NCBI GenBank assembly: GCA_036346225.1 | Contig: JARFIW010000139.1 | Coordinates: 3,224,001-3,288,000 of the forward strand | DNA: 64,000 bases | Origin: Platerodrilus igneus | Taxonomy: Eukaryota > Arthropoda > Insecta > Coleoptera > Lycidae | Direction: 5' to 3' | Made by a program: the position numbers and the translations under genes | Shown here: positions 22,794 to 33,545 of the stretch, piece by piece | How positions within the stretch are numbered: position 1 is the first letter of the stretch | Layout: the number at the start of each line of letters is the position of its first letter | The notes under the pieces: model-generated | Seen by the model: the letters and a program-made list of their open reading frames with translations, nothing else | Told to the model about the DNA's origin: nothing | The model's database searches: none

Positions 22794-23128
22794 GTCGGCC
22801 ATGCTACCATCATCCACGTCCTTGTGGATTTGAGAAAACTTACAGTTAACCTATGAATAATAATACAACCTTTAGAATATAGATCCACCACACAAAACAA
22901 AGTTACTACACAATACATAATACATGTCAATAATCAGCGTCCAACTCAACTCGTTCAAGGAATTTCATAGAATTCATAAAAAAAACAAATTGACCAATTA
23001 GTGTATCGTTGCCTTATAAGTATGTACATACTATTATCTATATCAGAATCGTCCATCCTATAAAAAAAGACGTTACAAAAAGATTTAGTACAAGCTTCCG
23101 TCTAACAACTTTTGTTAATCAAGACCTG
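22794..23128. other. Untranslated 3' region of the gypsy element
   Basis: Between the end of the integrase frame and the 3' LTR; no further gene such as env is present. The few small open frames carry no motif. Confidence 0.5.
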
Positions 23129-24378
23129 TCATTCCTTTTGAGTATTCGGGTGTTCCTCTTCGTTAAACTCCGAACTGACTTCCACGTTATAAGCCTTAAG
23201 CTTGTCGAGGAAAACTACCCCACGGTACTTTCTCTGCGAGCGAGAAGCGCCTTTTGGGTCCTTGACAATAAAACGATAGTAGTCCAATTTTTTTAATAAT
23301 GACGTAAAGACCACTACATTTTGAAGCAACTTTTTGCTTCTCCCATCGTTACTTGTTGGGATCGTACGCAGCAAAACTTGATCGCCAAGACCAAACGATT
23401 TTCCGGCAGTGTGCCGTGCGTCGTAGCGCGCTTTTTGTCTTGCCTGTACTTTAGTTATTCGAGTATTTACGTTAGCTCGAATGTCCTTCAGACAGCTAAC
23501 TTGTGGTTCCAACGTTACTTCGTTGTTCAGTACTGCGTTGCAGATACCTCTTAGGGAGTATCCAAAAAGCGTCTCGTATGGGGATCTCCCGTTGCTGAAT
23601 TCGTTGTAGAATTCAGTCTCCATCGAATTTTAGAAACATGTGTGTCCCACTTTTTCTTATCGTCCGTAGATGCGGAAATCGAGGACAAAATTGTTCTATT
23701 ATACCTTTCCACCTGTCCGTTTGCTCTAGGTGTTGCAGTAGCATTTAAAACGTGTTTTATATTTAGGTCCTTGCAGGGCTTTGTAAATTTCTTTCCCGTA
23801 AGGCAGCTTCCTCGATCATTAACAATTCTTCTTGGAACTCTAAAATTCTCTATTACGTTGTCTAGGAATTTAATCAGCGGTCCGGTCTTCGTTGACCCGA
23901 CTGCTCTCAAAAACACAAACTTCGTGAAAGGGTCGACGATAGCTATCAAATACTGATTATTTCTTTTGGATTTTACAAATGGACCTAGGTGGTTTATATG
24001 TATAGTATCAAAAGGAATGGCGAACTTTTCGATCGAATGTAAGTAACCAGATCGCTTCCCTCCTGGCTTCTTATTATAATGATAAGGTAGACAGGAACCT
24101 ACAAACTTTTTTACATACCGTCTCATGCCTGCAAACCAAGACAGTTTACTTATAGTCGAAACTGTCTTGTCAACTGATAAGTGCCCAATACCATCGTGGA
24201 AGTGAAGTAAGACTTGACGTCTGATTGCCCTAGGCACAACCCACTTTTTACAATCAGAGGTTTTTTTATATAATCGTCTGTCTTCTAAGCTATATTCGCT
24301 ATGAATTAGCTTCTCTACTTCATCCGTAAGGTCTTTTCCTAACATTTCCATAAGGTACTTGCATCGATCATTCATCAA
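23129..24378 (-). pseudogene. Ty3/gypsy integrase, inactive
   Basis: Integrase inserts the element cDNA into the host chromosome. Frame 24378-23551 carries the H2C2 zinc domain (H-x3-GH ... C-x2-Y, where the second Cys is changed) and then the catalytic core. The first acidic position reads HINHLGP, with Asn where Asp is expected; the second Asp (VNDRGS) and the Glu (GQVERYNRT) are kept. A frame change near 23600 moves into 23623-23129, which holds the SPYETLFGYSLR block and the C-terminal domain with an R-x-K-Y-R-G-V-V block. The last part is followed by no LTR overlap. With the first catalytic Asp lost and the frame broken it cannot be functional. Confidence 0.88.
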
Positions 24379-24938
24379 TTAGGTCTGTAGAACCCAATCA
24401 TCATTACTGATGCTAAAGTTTAATACGTTAGCAGTGTTTTTGATATGGTTCATAGGGTTCCTGCTTAAAGCATCAAGTTGGGCCATTTTTAGTCCCGGTC
24501 TATACTCCACATCGAAGGTAAATTCTTGAATAGAAAGCCACCACCTTCCAATCCTCGGAATTAGATCTCTTTTAGAGAAAGTGGCACGAATGGCGTTACA
24601 ATCTGATACAACCGTGAATTGTATGCCTATTAGATATATTCGAAAATACTTCAAAGAGGTTACTACGGCAATGGTTTCTAGTTCGTAGGAATGGTACCTT
24701 TGTTCTTCCTTAGTAGTCTGCCTTAAATAATACATAACGGGCTTTATACAATCATCGTGTCTTTGTAACAAAATACCAGCAACTCCCTTCTGGAAAGCAT
24801 ACGTATGGACTTCTGTTGGTAGTTTTTCATCTTAGATCGCTAATAGGGGTCTTGAAACGAGTTTCTCTTTAAGGGCATCGAATGCTATACGTTGATCCGA
24901 TCCCCATCGGAACTCTGAATTCTTTTTTGTCAACATGG
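24379..24938 (-). pseudogene. Ty3/gypsy RNase H, inactive
   Basis: RNase H removes the RNA strand during reverse transcription. After the RT connection (R-W-G-S-D-Q-R-I-A-F-D-A-L-K) the first catalytic site reads EVHTYAFQKGVAG, where HTDAS is usual, so the first Asp is Tyr. Then YHSYELETIAVVTSL holds the catalytic Glu, VVSDCNA the second Asp, and RPGLKMAQLDALSR the last block. A stop just upstream at about 24832 interrupts the frame. It continues from RT and ends before integrase, as in a normal Pol. Confidence 0.85.
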
Positions 24939-25790
24939 TTAAGGGACATGCAATGGTTGCAGAAATTCTGTAATGTATTTCCTAAAATAACTGACCAATC
25001 CAATGAGTTGGCGGACATTATGAAGACTAATCGGATCTGAAAAGTTTCTAACGGCTTCTTTTTTACGATATCCGGGTTGAACTCTTTCTCGTGAAATTTC
25101 GTGACCCAGATACTCAATTTTTTCGGAAAGAAATTGACACTTGGACAATCTGAGAGTTAAACCAGCATTTTGGATAGCAGTTAAAACATTTTTTAGAATA
25201 TTTAGCCCTGATTCGAAATCCATGGAAGGGAGTAATAGATCGTCCATGTAGGCAAAAACATTACCGTAACGTAAGTTGCCTAAAAGTTTGTTTATAGTTC
25301 GTTGGAAGACGGCCGGTGCATTGCATAACTCAAACGGGACGCGAAGGTACTCGTAATGGCCATCAGGTGTGATAAATGCTGTTTTCGGTATTGCCGAGTC
25401 ATCGACGGCAATTTGATGATAGCCGCTCGCTAAATCGAGGCTCGTGAAATAACGGCAATCCTTTAACTTTTCAAGAAAATCGTCGGCATTCGACAAGGGA
25501 AATCTATCCTTCACAGTTTTTGAGTTCAGCGCCCTGTAGTCTACACACATTCGATTTTATCCGTTCTTTTTCTTTATCAAAAGTATGGGACTCGCGTAGG
25601 GCGATTCTGACTCCCTAATTATTCCACCCTTCAGAAGATCGTCAATTATTGTTTTTGCCTCTTGACGTTTGAAATCCGATAAACGATATGGGTGATAGAC
25701 CATCCGTTTATCATCGGTAAGATGAATTGACATTTTAAGAAGATAGGCTTTTCCTAGCTCATTTATATTTCGCGCAAAACAGTGTCTAAA
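24939..25790 (-). pseudogene. Ty3/gypsy reverse transcriptase, broken
   Basis: The RT copies element RNA into DNA. The region starts with LTDDKRMVYHPYRLS and IIRESESPYASPI, then after a stop at about 25557 continues MCVDYRALNSKTVKDRFPL, TSLDLASGYHQI, TAFITPDGHYEYLRVPF, NAPAVFQRTIN and the catalytic YMDDLL at about 25240, followed by KCQFLSEKIEYLGH. The palm Asp residues are intact. The frame is lost near 24945, where the thumb/connection region shifts. Sequence style (YMDD box, GHYEYLR) fits Ty3/gypsy; the clade cannot be settled by eye. Confidence 0.9.
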
Positions 25791-25808
25791 AGAGTTGACT
25801 AGATCAAG

Positions 25809-26580
25809 CTAACAATTTACCTGGTCGCTTGAAAGATTTTTGTTATACTGTAGATCGTCTTGACTAAAATACTCGTATTCAGTTACTTTAACTGAAAGAT
25901 TAGTCGAAAACTGAGGACAAGGAATTTTGTCCTCAAAACACTGAACGCATCTTATTAATATTGGCTTAGTACTCACCTCAACTCCCTCCTGCGACACGTT
26001 TGTAACGACGATGTAGCCGTCTTCGTATTGAGTGATGCATTCTCCAACGTAGTGCTCTTTTCCTGGAACTGGCCTCAGACTGCCCGGCACATAAACTTCA
26101 CCGCTCACATTGTGTGATGTCACGGCAACAAACAATGATGATTTTGGCGGAATAACAACAGCCTTTTTTGCCCACAAGGGTATTTTCCTAGGTTCTAAAT
26201 ATAAAACTTTATTAATGTCATCATGCGTAGTCAGAATTCTCATCCTCTTATTTGCTACTATTAAAATCACTTCGGGGAAGTTCAAAAAGGGTTGTCCAAT
26301 TATAATTGGTATGTCTTGAACTGTATTCAGAACGACAAAAGCTTTTACGTTAGCACTTGCACGATCCACGACCACAGTAAAATTTGTCACTCCAATTACG
26401 AGAACATTCGAAGCACCATAACCTGTTACAGCTACTGCGCTCGGCATTAGTTTCAGGTCAAATTTTTTCGCGGTCTCTTCTTTAATTAAAGTAGCTTCGA
26501 ATACCGTGTCAACATATGCACGAGATGGCTTCCCATTTACAGAGCAATCGAAATAATACGCCTTTTTGAGTGTTCGCCTT
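25809..26580 (-). pseudogene. Ty3/gypsy aspartic protease and linker, inactive
   Basis: Retroelement proteases cut the Gag-Pol polyprotein. Upstream of the long frame 26447-25809, the reverse strand reads FDCSVNGKPSRAYVDTVFEA at about 26557-26498: a D-T-G/A active-site box with Val in place of Gly. Further on, IPIIIGQPFLNFPEVI matches the usual flap-to-C-terminal hydrophobic block. The remaining residues up to 25809 are a linker to RT with a P-x-x-S-x-x-x-V block. The damaged active-site loop and a frame break suggest it is inactive. Confidence 0.75.
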
Positions 26581-26589
26581 CAGATTCAA

Positions 26590-27640
26590 CAAATTGTACC
26601 TTTAGTTGTTTTCGGCGGCAGTCCTGATCTGAATGATCTAATCTTTTGCATCTTTTACATTCTATTTTTGGGTTTGGGCAGGAATTTACAAAATGTTCTC
26701 TTTATCTACAATTGTAGCATTTTTGTTTGTTTTTAGGATTACTCCTTGATCTCTTTATCAACGAGCTAACCCAATCGCGACCACTAAAAAAGTGAGGACG
26801 TCTACGTGACGCATTTGCATCCGAATATTTTACAGGACCCGTTTTAGATATTAGTGACGACAAATACTCTGCATACAGTGCGTCCGGTGCTTCGTGTCTT
26901 TCTGCTCGCGCACCAACTTGTATAGTAGGATCGCCTATTCCATCGAAAAGACAAGATACGGCATTTTTTGGTTTTATTTCGCAAGCGTTTATAAGCTCCA
27001 TTTTTCTAAAGTAATATTCTTCCCAAGTTCTGCTGAGAGCTTGCGTCTTCAACAAGTTTTCTCATAACACTGGCGAAATCTTGATGTCCGGGAAAGGATT
27101 TTAGTAACAAAGTTTTCCAGCCTGTCAAGGTCATATGATGTGAGGTTATCAAACCACTTACGAGCTAACCCACTTAATCGATTTTGCATATTAAAAATCA
27201 TGGTATGTTCGTCCCAACAATGTATTTTACCCAAGTGTTCTATCTTTTCAATCCATTTGTAACAACTCAGGTTAGGATTTCTTAGTCTAAACTCCAGAAT
27301 AGAGTCTGGTATAACAAAAACTTTTCTGTACTCCGATCTTATAAGCACTGTGGTCTATAAGACGTTCTACAAGGTTTTCTGATCGATCTACATTACCCGA
27401 TTTACTAGATTGTGATGGAAGTGGTGTGTAACTCCTTGGGCTAGTTACCGTCGACGTAGAATCGATCACACGTTCGGCTGACAGTACGCGTTCGTCACTA
27501 CGTTGTAGCTTCCGCCTGCTGTCGCGTTTGCAATCATAACTATGATATGAACTTCCTCTGGAGCTTCTTGAATACGATCTCGAGCGTCTTTTACTCGAAT
27601 TTTTTAATGGGGATCTTGTTCGTCCCATAGTACACAACAC
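26590..27640 (-). pseudogene. gag: Ty3/gypsy gag (capsid and zinc knuckles), broken
   Basis: Gag forms the particle and binds the element RNA. The N-terminal frame (27640-27287) is Arg/Ser-rich (RRSRSYSRSSRGSSYHSY). Frame 27348-27049 carries capsid-like helices with the W-x-x-x-I-E and L-S-G-L-A-R-K-W-F-D blocks common to retrotransposon gag. Frame 27055-26702 continues to CYNCR, the start of a CCHC knuckle, after which a stop interrupts. The first knuckle then continues (E-H-F-x-x-x-C) and a second, CKRCKRLDHSDQDC, is complete. Two frame changes and one stop break it. The ATG at 27640 lies some 560 bases from the 5' LTR. Confidence 0.8.
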
Positions 27641-28206
27641 TTAGGAGCAAATAGATTCACGCTCTGTTATCAGTTAAAAAATAATGGTATACTTTTGTTA
27701 TTCCTTTTAAATCCTTGAGTACTCTATATATACATATAGGCTCGGCAACGTATGTTAAGTAATTATAATTAATTAATGCGTAACACACTTAAATAGAACA
27801 GTAATCTAATTTATACGTTAATCAGAGAAACTGTATAGAAAAAAATGGGCGATGCATATTCCCAGATAGCGGATAATTTATTTACGTCGCAACCAAATTA
27901 ACTTAAACCAAAGGTCACTACTCACTACTAGTTCTAATGCTAAAATGTACTATAATAACGATTTGTTACAGCTTAATTTGACGTTAATTAAGCAGTTTAA
28001 CGGATTATTTGCTTTGCAGTTCACAATACTAGTATATAAAGGTACTCGCGATAGAGAATTTATTATCCTTATTTTTGCGCAGTAAAAACACAAACACAAC
28101 TCTCACATCTCACAAAAAATACCATCACGGAACGAAACAGAAAAAATGTGAATTTCGCTATGCACTCGTAATTAATACAATTAACGGGTCTATCCCGACG
28201 CTGCAC
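27641..28206. other. 5' leader of the gypsy element
   Basis: Noncoding AT-rich region between 5' LTR and gag. It contains no recognisable primer-binding site; the reverse strand just after the LTR reads gtgcagcgtcgggatag. Confidence 0.5.
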
Positions 28207-28397
28207 TGAGAACTTCCACTTAAAAACCGGTTGTAAGAAATAAAACGAGCACTCCAAGGAAGGTATATTTTCAACTAAACTTTACAGTGATGTTCTTAAT
28301 TTATCCTATATTCCAAGGGTAGTTCGGCTGCTACCTGCCTCGCTTGCCACCCTTCATGTGTGAGAAAAGGTCACGGCCGTGCATGATGTCGTTTACA
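28207..28397 (-). repeat. 5' LTR of the gypsy element
   Basis: Matches 22605-22793 with about 16 differences. The + strand begins tgagaacttccacttaaaaa and ends gtcgtttaca, followed by the TAAA target duplication. Confidence 0.9.
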
Positions 28398-28429
28398 TAA
28401 AATCATATATTTATTTTTCATCACAGTCA

Positions 28430-29100
28430 CCGTTACGCATAACATTTCTCCCCACGTGTAACTGAAGAATTCTTCCAAATCTTACGATAAAGGACGCGAT
28501 AGCGGTCTTTACCTCATCGCCCGAGGTGTAATGAGTACCCTTGAAGTCTCTCTTGAGTAAAAGAAAAAAATTTAAATCGCAAGGTGCGAGATCAAGGAGT
28601 AAGTAGTGTATGGAATCGGTTCAAATTTCAGGTTTCGCAGTACCTCTTCGGTTGCACGTGAGGCGTGTGACTGATACGTTCCTTGGATATACCAATATAG
28701 TTCGCGATTTGCTTTTGAATTATTTGCCGGTCGAATCAAATCGTAGACGAGTTGGTTTTGTTTATCGTCTCTGACAGTGATCGGACGTAAGCTGCGTGTT
28801 TAATCAACAAAAGTGGCTTTTCCAGGCTCACAACCACAAAATTTTAATACCCATCGATTTACAGTAGATCTTTCAACAGAATCGTCACCAACAACAGCAT
28901 TTAAACCGCGATGAATCTCAGTAGACGTCACACTTTCAATAGTTAAACATTCGATAACAGCGCATTGTTTAACACAACTTCATACTTTTGCTGCTCTAAA
29001 CGAACTGGTGAATGCAACGCCTAGGGGGATTGTGACATCCGAATGCCACCAAGCACGTTTATGTATGTTATGCTGGTCGTGCTCTACAAGTATGTGTGAA
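28430..29100 (-). pseudogene. mariner transposase remnant
   Basis: Transposases of this group cut and join DNA with a D,D34D triad. The reverse strand from about 29080 shows an N-terminal helix-turn-helix region (AVIECLTIESVTSTEIHRGL, then VERSTVNRWVLKFCGCEPGK), then IANYIGISKERI. After a large internal deletion comes LDLAPCDLNFFLLLKRDFKG with the last catalytic Asp (about 28620-28560) and SGDEVKTAIASFI. The central catalytic region with the first two Asp residues is missing, and several frame changes occur. No terminal inverted repeats were recognised. It lies inside the split IR-1 copy, right next to the gypsy element. Confidence 0.8.
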
Positions 29101-29139
29101 TAACTATTCAGCCCACCCTCATATTTCAAGTTGAGATAA

Positions 29140-29330
29140 GAAAACCCGATATTTATTTAGTGAAATCTAATATAGAAATCATACCCAATAAATGAGATAC
29201 TGCAATGCAAAATAAATCTACTCTGTATATTTTGCAATATCACCTAAATAGAATGCTTCAAAAACGAACACAGTCTTAGGCAATTTATTTTTGCTAAAAT
29301 TTGTTAAAGGACGACACCATGTAATTTTAT
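29140..29330 (-). repeat. Interspersed repeat IR-1, probable right part of the 21.2-kb copy
   Basis: The segment agaaatcatacccaataaat, with gcaaaataaa and tttgttaaaggacg further on, matches 118-150 and 44240-44440 in the same orientation. In the intact order of the family it would follow the part ending at 22604, so it is probably the far side of the copy split by the gypsy and mariner insertions. Confidence 0.5.
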
Positions 29331-29369
29331 CTGATTTACGCAGTTATTCGCATTTTTATAATTATATTT

Positions 29370-30314
29370 TTTAAACCCAAATCCCGGAGGTAAAATAATT
29401 CCCCATTCGGATCTCCGGACGGGGACTACTTCGGGGGATGTGATCCGAAAGAATAGAAAAAGATCCGTGAACATTCTGCGAGTCGGAGCGTGGAATGTCA
29501 GAAGTATGAAACAAGTAGGTAAGCTAGAGAAACTGAAACTCGAAATGGATAGGTTAGCACTAGACGTAGTAGGAATCAGCGAAGTCCGCTGGCCATAGGC
29601 AGGGGATTTTTGGAGTGGAGACTACAGGGTAATTCATACAGGATCAAAGGAAGGAAATTCGGGCGTGAGGATAGTTATGCTGGGCTATGCGAAGAAAGAT
29701 AGGGCAACGTGTAGAAAACTACCTACAAAAGAACGAAAGAGTACTTATGGATAGATTTGAATCTAAACCAGTAAATACCGTAAAACACAAGTATACGTGC
29801 TCAGTCTAGCTATAGTGAGGAAGAGGTAGAGGCGATCTACAAAGATATCGAAGACATACTAAGATTTGTAAAAAGACAAGAAAATTTAATAATTACGGGG
29901 GATTTTAATGCAGTGGTAGGTGAGGGTAGGGAAGGAGCGATAATAGGTTTAGTTGGTTTAGGCAAGGAAAAAATGACGGAAAATAGGCTGGCAGAATTTT
30001 GCGACAAGAACGACTTAACCATCACAAATACATTATTTCAACATCATGCTAGAAGACGATACACTAGGAAGATGCCAGGAGATATAGGAAGATATCAAAT
30101 AGATTACATTTTTGTTAAACAACGGCTTAGAAATCAAGTAAAAGACTGTAGAAGCTACCCGGAAGCAGATATAGACACTGACCACAACATCGTAATTATG
30201 AAGGCCGCACTTAAATTCAAAAATCTGAAAAAGAGCAACGGAAAAAGGCACTTTGACTTTAAGAAACTAAAAGATAAAGATATTCACGAAAGATTTAAAA
30301 AAAAGTTAAATTAA
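29370..30314 (+). pseudogene. RTE-like LINE, endonuclease region
   Basis: The apurinic-type endonuclease of non-LTR elements nicks target DNA to prime reverse transcription. The region opens with a P-x-S-D-L-R-T-G-T-T-like segment, then LRVGAWNVRSMKQ (first active-site block) and DVVGISEVRWP with the catalytic Glu, then a stop. Later, GDFNAVVGEG, IDYIFVKQRLR and the DTDHNIV box with the catalytic His lie in the open frame 29913-30314. Stops at about 29597 and frame changes around 29750-29900 disrupt it. Order and spacing fit RTE/BovB-type elements. Confidence 0.8.
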
Positions 30315-30900
30315 TTGCTGAATGATATCGGGAAAATTTCTGATACTAAGGAAGTAGAAACAGATTGGAATAACATTAAATCCGGCTTAGACATGGCGCC
30401 CAGTGATATTCTAGGGTATTCACAAAAAGAAAATAAGAAACCATGGATAACAAAGGATATCCCGAATTTAATAGAAGACAGATGAAAATACAAAAATTAA
30501 TGAGACGAAACAGAAAAACAGAGATACAAAGTCATAAAATATGAAATTATTCGCAAATGCAGGAAAGCTAAAGAACAACGGATTGATGAAAAGTGCAACG
30601 AGGTCAAACTAAGATGGAAATAGGAAAGACCGACGAAGTATACAAATTAATTAGAATGAATTTTAGTGATGTGAAACCATATAGAAAAAATATAAGGAAT
30701 TCGGGAGAAAACGTCATTATAAAAAATGTAAAGAAAGTAGCTAGATGGCAGGAATGTAAGGGAATTTATATTTCGGAGAGGAATTAACAGCATTACAACA
30801 GGAATCAGACATTGAAAAAGATGACCTGGAATATTCTTTACTTAGAGATAAGTTTGAATTATCATTAAAGAGTCTGAAAAATGGTAAAGCGCCGGGTACA
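30315..30900 (+). pseudogene. RTE-like LINE, linker between endonuclease and RT
   Basis: Lys/Glu-rich sequence in several broken frames, consistent with the linker joining the endonuclease to the RT domain in this family. It ends in SLKSLKNGKAPGTNKVQAET, the block that opens the RT. Confidence 0.55.
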
Positions 30901-31668
30901 AATAAGGTGCAAGCAGAAACTCTAAAAGCCGCTGGACAAGCAGTAGCAGAACGTCTCTTCCGACTTGTAAGCTATATGTATCGGACAGGCGAGATATCCA
31001 AAGATTTCAAACGTAGCATCATAGTAACTATGTCAAAAAAAAGAGGCGCAGATAGATATGTAAATTTTCGAACAATTAGCTTAACAGCACACGTTTCAAA
31101 AATATTAACTAGAATTGTACAAAGATGAATGAAAAAACGAGTTGAAGAAATACTGGGAGAAGATCAGTTTGGGTTTAGGCAAAACAGGGGAACACGGGAG
31201 GTTATTTTAGCTCTGAGGGTGATACTGGAGAAAACATTAGAGAAGGGTAAAAGCGTATATGTAGGGTTTGGAGATCTGGATAAAGCATTCCACAATGTAA
31301 AATGGGAAAAAATGTTCGCCATACTTAGAAAGATTGGAATGGGTTATAGGGATAGACGAATATTACATAGCTTATACAAACAACAAACAGCAGTAATAGA
31401 ATTAAGGCAAAAATGTAGAGAAGTAAATATTAGAAAAAGGGTGAGACAGGCATGTGTCTTATCCCCATTAATTTTTAACTTGTACATAGAAGAAGCAATG
31501 AATACTGTCAAATGCAGGAAGACATTTGGAATTTATACGCAGGGACAAAAGATTGATATGCTTAGAATTGCAGATAATATAGCGGTATTAGCATCTAGCA
31601 AGGAAGAGTTAGAAGCTGCTCTTAATGAAATGGAGAGTTCTAACGGAGGGATTTGGTATGAAAATTAA
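30901..31668 (+). pseudogene. RTE-like LINE, reverse transcriptase
   Basis: Two pieces in one frame, separated by a single stop at 31126-31128. Blocks seen: the KAPG-x-N motif, a R-x-I-S-L-T-A-H-V-S-K-I-L-T-R-I block, then DQFGFRQNRGTREVILALR, the palm A region GDLDKAFHNVKWEK, RVRQACVLSPLIFNLYIEE and the catalytic box, which reads RIADNIAVLA where F-A-D-D is expected. The second catalytic Asp is therefore Asn. The family signatures GFR-x-x-RGTR and LSPLIFN fit the RTE clade as I recall it. The element cannot be active in this form. Confidence 0.85.
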
Positions 31669-32365
31669 CAAAAATAAAACTAAAGTTCTAGTATGTTAAA
31701 GAGGAAATAATAAATCAAAAACAAGAATACAGATAGGTATCGAGAACTTACAAGAGGTTAAGGATTTCTGCTACCTTGAAAGTCAAATAACGCAAGATGG
31801 GAAAACCACAAAAGATATAAAGCAAAGATTAGCACAAGGTTGTGCTACATATAACAAGAAAAAGCAACTACTGTGTTCAAAGACCAAAAACATAGAAACA
31901 AGAAAAAGATTGCTTAAAACGTTTGCTTGGAGCACAGCACTGTATGGCTGTGAAGCCCGGACAGTAGGAGAAGCAGACAAGAAAAAGGAAGAAGCTTTTG
32001 AAATGTAGTGCTACAGAGATATGATGAAGATATCATGGATAGACAAAGTTAAGAACAAAAAAGTACTAGAAATGGTAGGGGAAGAAAGAACTATTTGGAA
32101 AACAGTAAAAACTAGGAGAAATAGGATGATAGGCCACATACTAAGATATGAGAGAATAGTGCGGAATATATTAGTAGCAGAGATAGGAAAAAAGAGAAGT
32201 AGAGGTAGACCTATGTTAGACTACTGCACACAGATAGTGAAAGATGTAGGTTGTGAGAAATTCGGAGAAATGTGTAGGCTAGCTCTGAATAGAAATCAAT
32301 GCAGGTACGCTTCCAACCAGCCGCAAGATGCAAAAACTAATGACAAAAATAATAACTGTAGTTAA
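31669..32365 (+). pseudogene. RTE-like LINE, C-terminal region
   Basis: Broken frames encode a thumb-like segment (FCYLESQITQDGKTTKDIKQ), then STALYGCEARTVGEADKKKE, and in frame 32021-32365 WIDKVKNKKVLEMVGEERT, RNRMIGHILRYE, a basic GRPMLDYCTQIVKDVGC block and EMCRLALNRNQ. This basic GHILRH-GRPR-RLA series is typical of the C-terminus of this LINE type. A stop at about 32006 and another at 31696 interrupt it. The frame closes in Asn/Lys-rich codons just before a 3' untranslated repeat. Confidence 0.8.
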
Positions 32366-32894
32366 ACATGGTGATTATTATAAACAACTACAGGTATTGG
32401 TTTTGCAATACTTTCAACTAATGTTAATTGTGCGAATGTCTAAGTGTTGGGGAAACCTTGACAGCCACAGGCTGCTTAACCCCCTTCACATGCCATTGAA
32501 TCTCGCTGAAATAAGGCATATAATTAGAAAACAATAGAAGGGAATCGAGCTGTATATCGGCTGTTGTGAAAATTGAAGGGAACGATGTAGGCTAGCTCAG
32601 AACATAAATAAGCTGAGGTACTAGTCCAACCAGTTTCAAGATGTAAAACCCAATAACGAAAAAATAAACGCTCTTAAATCTGATGATTATTATAAACAAC
32701 TACAGGTGTTGGTTGTGAAATATTTTCAAGGAATGTTGAATGTGCGAAAATATAAATTGGGAAAACTATTAATTCAACAAAAGTTCAGATGCTGGGGGAA
32801 CTTGGCATCCAAAGGTTGCCTACCCCCTTTCACATACCACTGAATATCGGGGAAATAGGATATATAACTGTAAAACAATAGAAAGTGACCGAAC
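32349..32894 (+). repeat. Duplicated 3' segments (about 330-base period)
   Basis: The block gatgattattataaacaact, followed by atgttaattgtgcg-like and accccctttcacataccact-like blocks, starts near 32363 and again near 32683. The two units share most of their sequence. They lie between two LINE 3' ends, so they may be duplicated 3' tails or a separate small repeat. Confidence 0.65.
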
Positions 32895-33402
32895 TGCATC
32901 AAACAAGAAAGAACAGCAGCTATGTTCAAAGACAACGAACATAGATACAAGAAAAAAACTGTTCAAAGCATAGTGTGGAGCACAGCACTGTATATCTATG
33001 AAATAGGGGCAGTAGGCAAAGCAGACAGAAAGAGACAGAAGCCTTCTGGAATGTTGGGCTTCAGATGTATGAGGATGGTAGCATGGACAGACAAAGTTAA
33101 TAACAAATAGGTTGTAGAAATAGTATAGGCATAAAGATATATGTGTGGAATTGAAAAAAATGAGAAATAGAAGGACAGGATACGTTCTAAGGCATTTCTG
33201 GGGAATAGTATGGGATATACTACAAGCAGAGATAGGAAAAGAGAGGTAGAGGTAGACGGAGATTAGACTTTAGCACACAAATAGTGATAGATGCAGACTG
33301 TGCAAATTTCAGGGAAATGTGTAAGTTAGTTTAGACTAGGAAACAAGGAGGGTACGCGTCCAACCAGTTCTAGGACTGAAGACCTAATGATGATGATGAT
33401 TT
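32895..33402 (+). mobile_element. RTE-like LINE, second 5'-truncated copy
   Basis: It repeats the C-terminal region: QLCSKTTNI-like codons at about 32920, STALYIYEIGAVGKADRKRQ at about 32967-33025, AWTDKVNNK, then GYVLRHF and the EMCKLV block near 33317. It ends in (TGA)n at 33390-33402, the same tail as the fragment at 13455. Frames are broken throughout. Confidence 0.75.
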
Positions 33403-33407
33403 TTTAA

Positions 33408-33545
33408 ACATTTTTGACGCGCATAAGTCTCAAGGGTTATAAGCAAGTTGACGTCCTGTCTAATACGTTTCGATTATAGAACCAATTACAATACTGTATT
33501 GATATATTTAGACACTTTCTTAATAACGAAAATCTCTGATTTTAC
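33408..33545 (-). repeat. Interspersed repeat IR-3, copy 1
   Basis: Its reverse complement matches 50286-50435: cagagattttcgttattaag, tgtctaaatatatcaataca, gtattgtaattggttc and, after a gap, cgcgtcaaaaatgttta. No coding capacity was seen. Confidence 0.65.

Larger units (their letters stand above)
22605..28397 (-). mobile_element. Complete but inactive Ty3/gypsy LTR retrotransposon
   Basis: Direct repeats of 189 and 191 bases (22605-22793, 28207-28397) with TG...CA ends bracket gag, protease, RT, RNase H and integrase in Ty3/gypsy order on the reverse strand. The insertion is flanked by a perfect 4-base duplication TAAA (22601-22604, 28398-28401). Every coding block has stops or frame changes, and three of the four enzyme domains have lost a catalytic residue. 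By hand count the LTRs differ at about 8 percent. A primer-binding site starting with TGG is not evident next to the 5' LTR, nor is a clean polypurine tract. There is no env. Confidence 0.92.

Noticed and set aside
23642..23956. 104-codon + strand frame inside the gypsy integrase
   Set aside because: Antisense shadow of the well-supported reverse-strand integrase.
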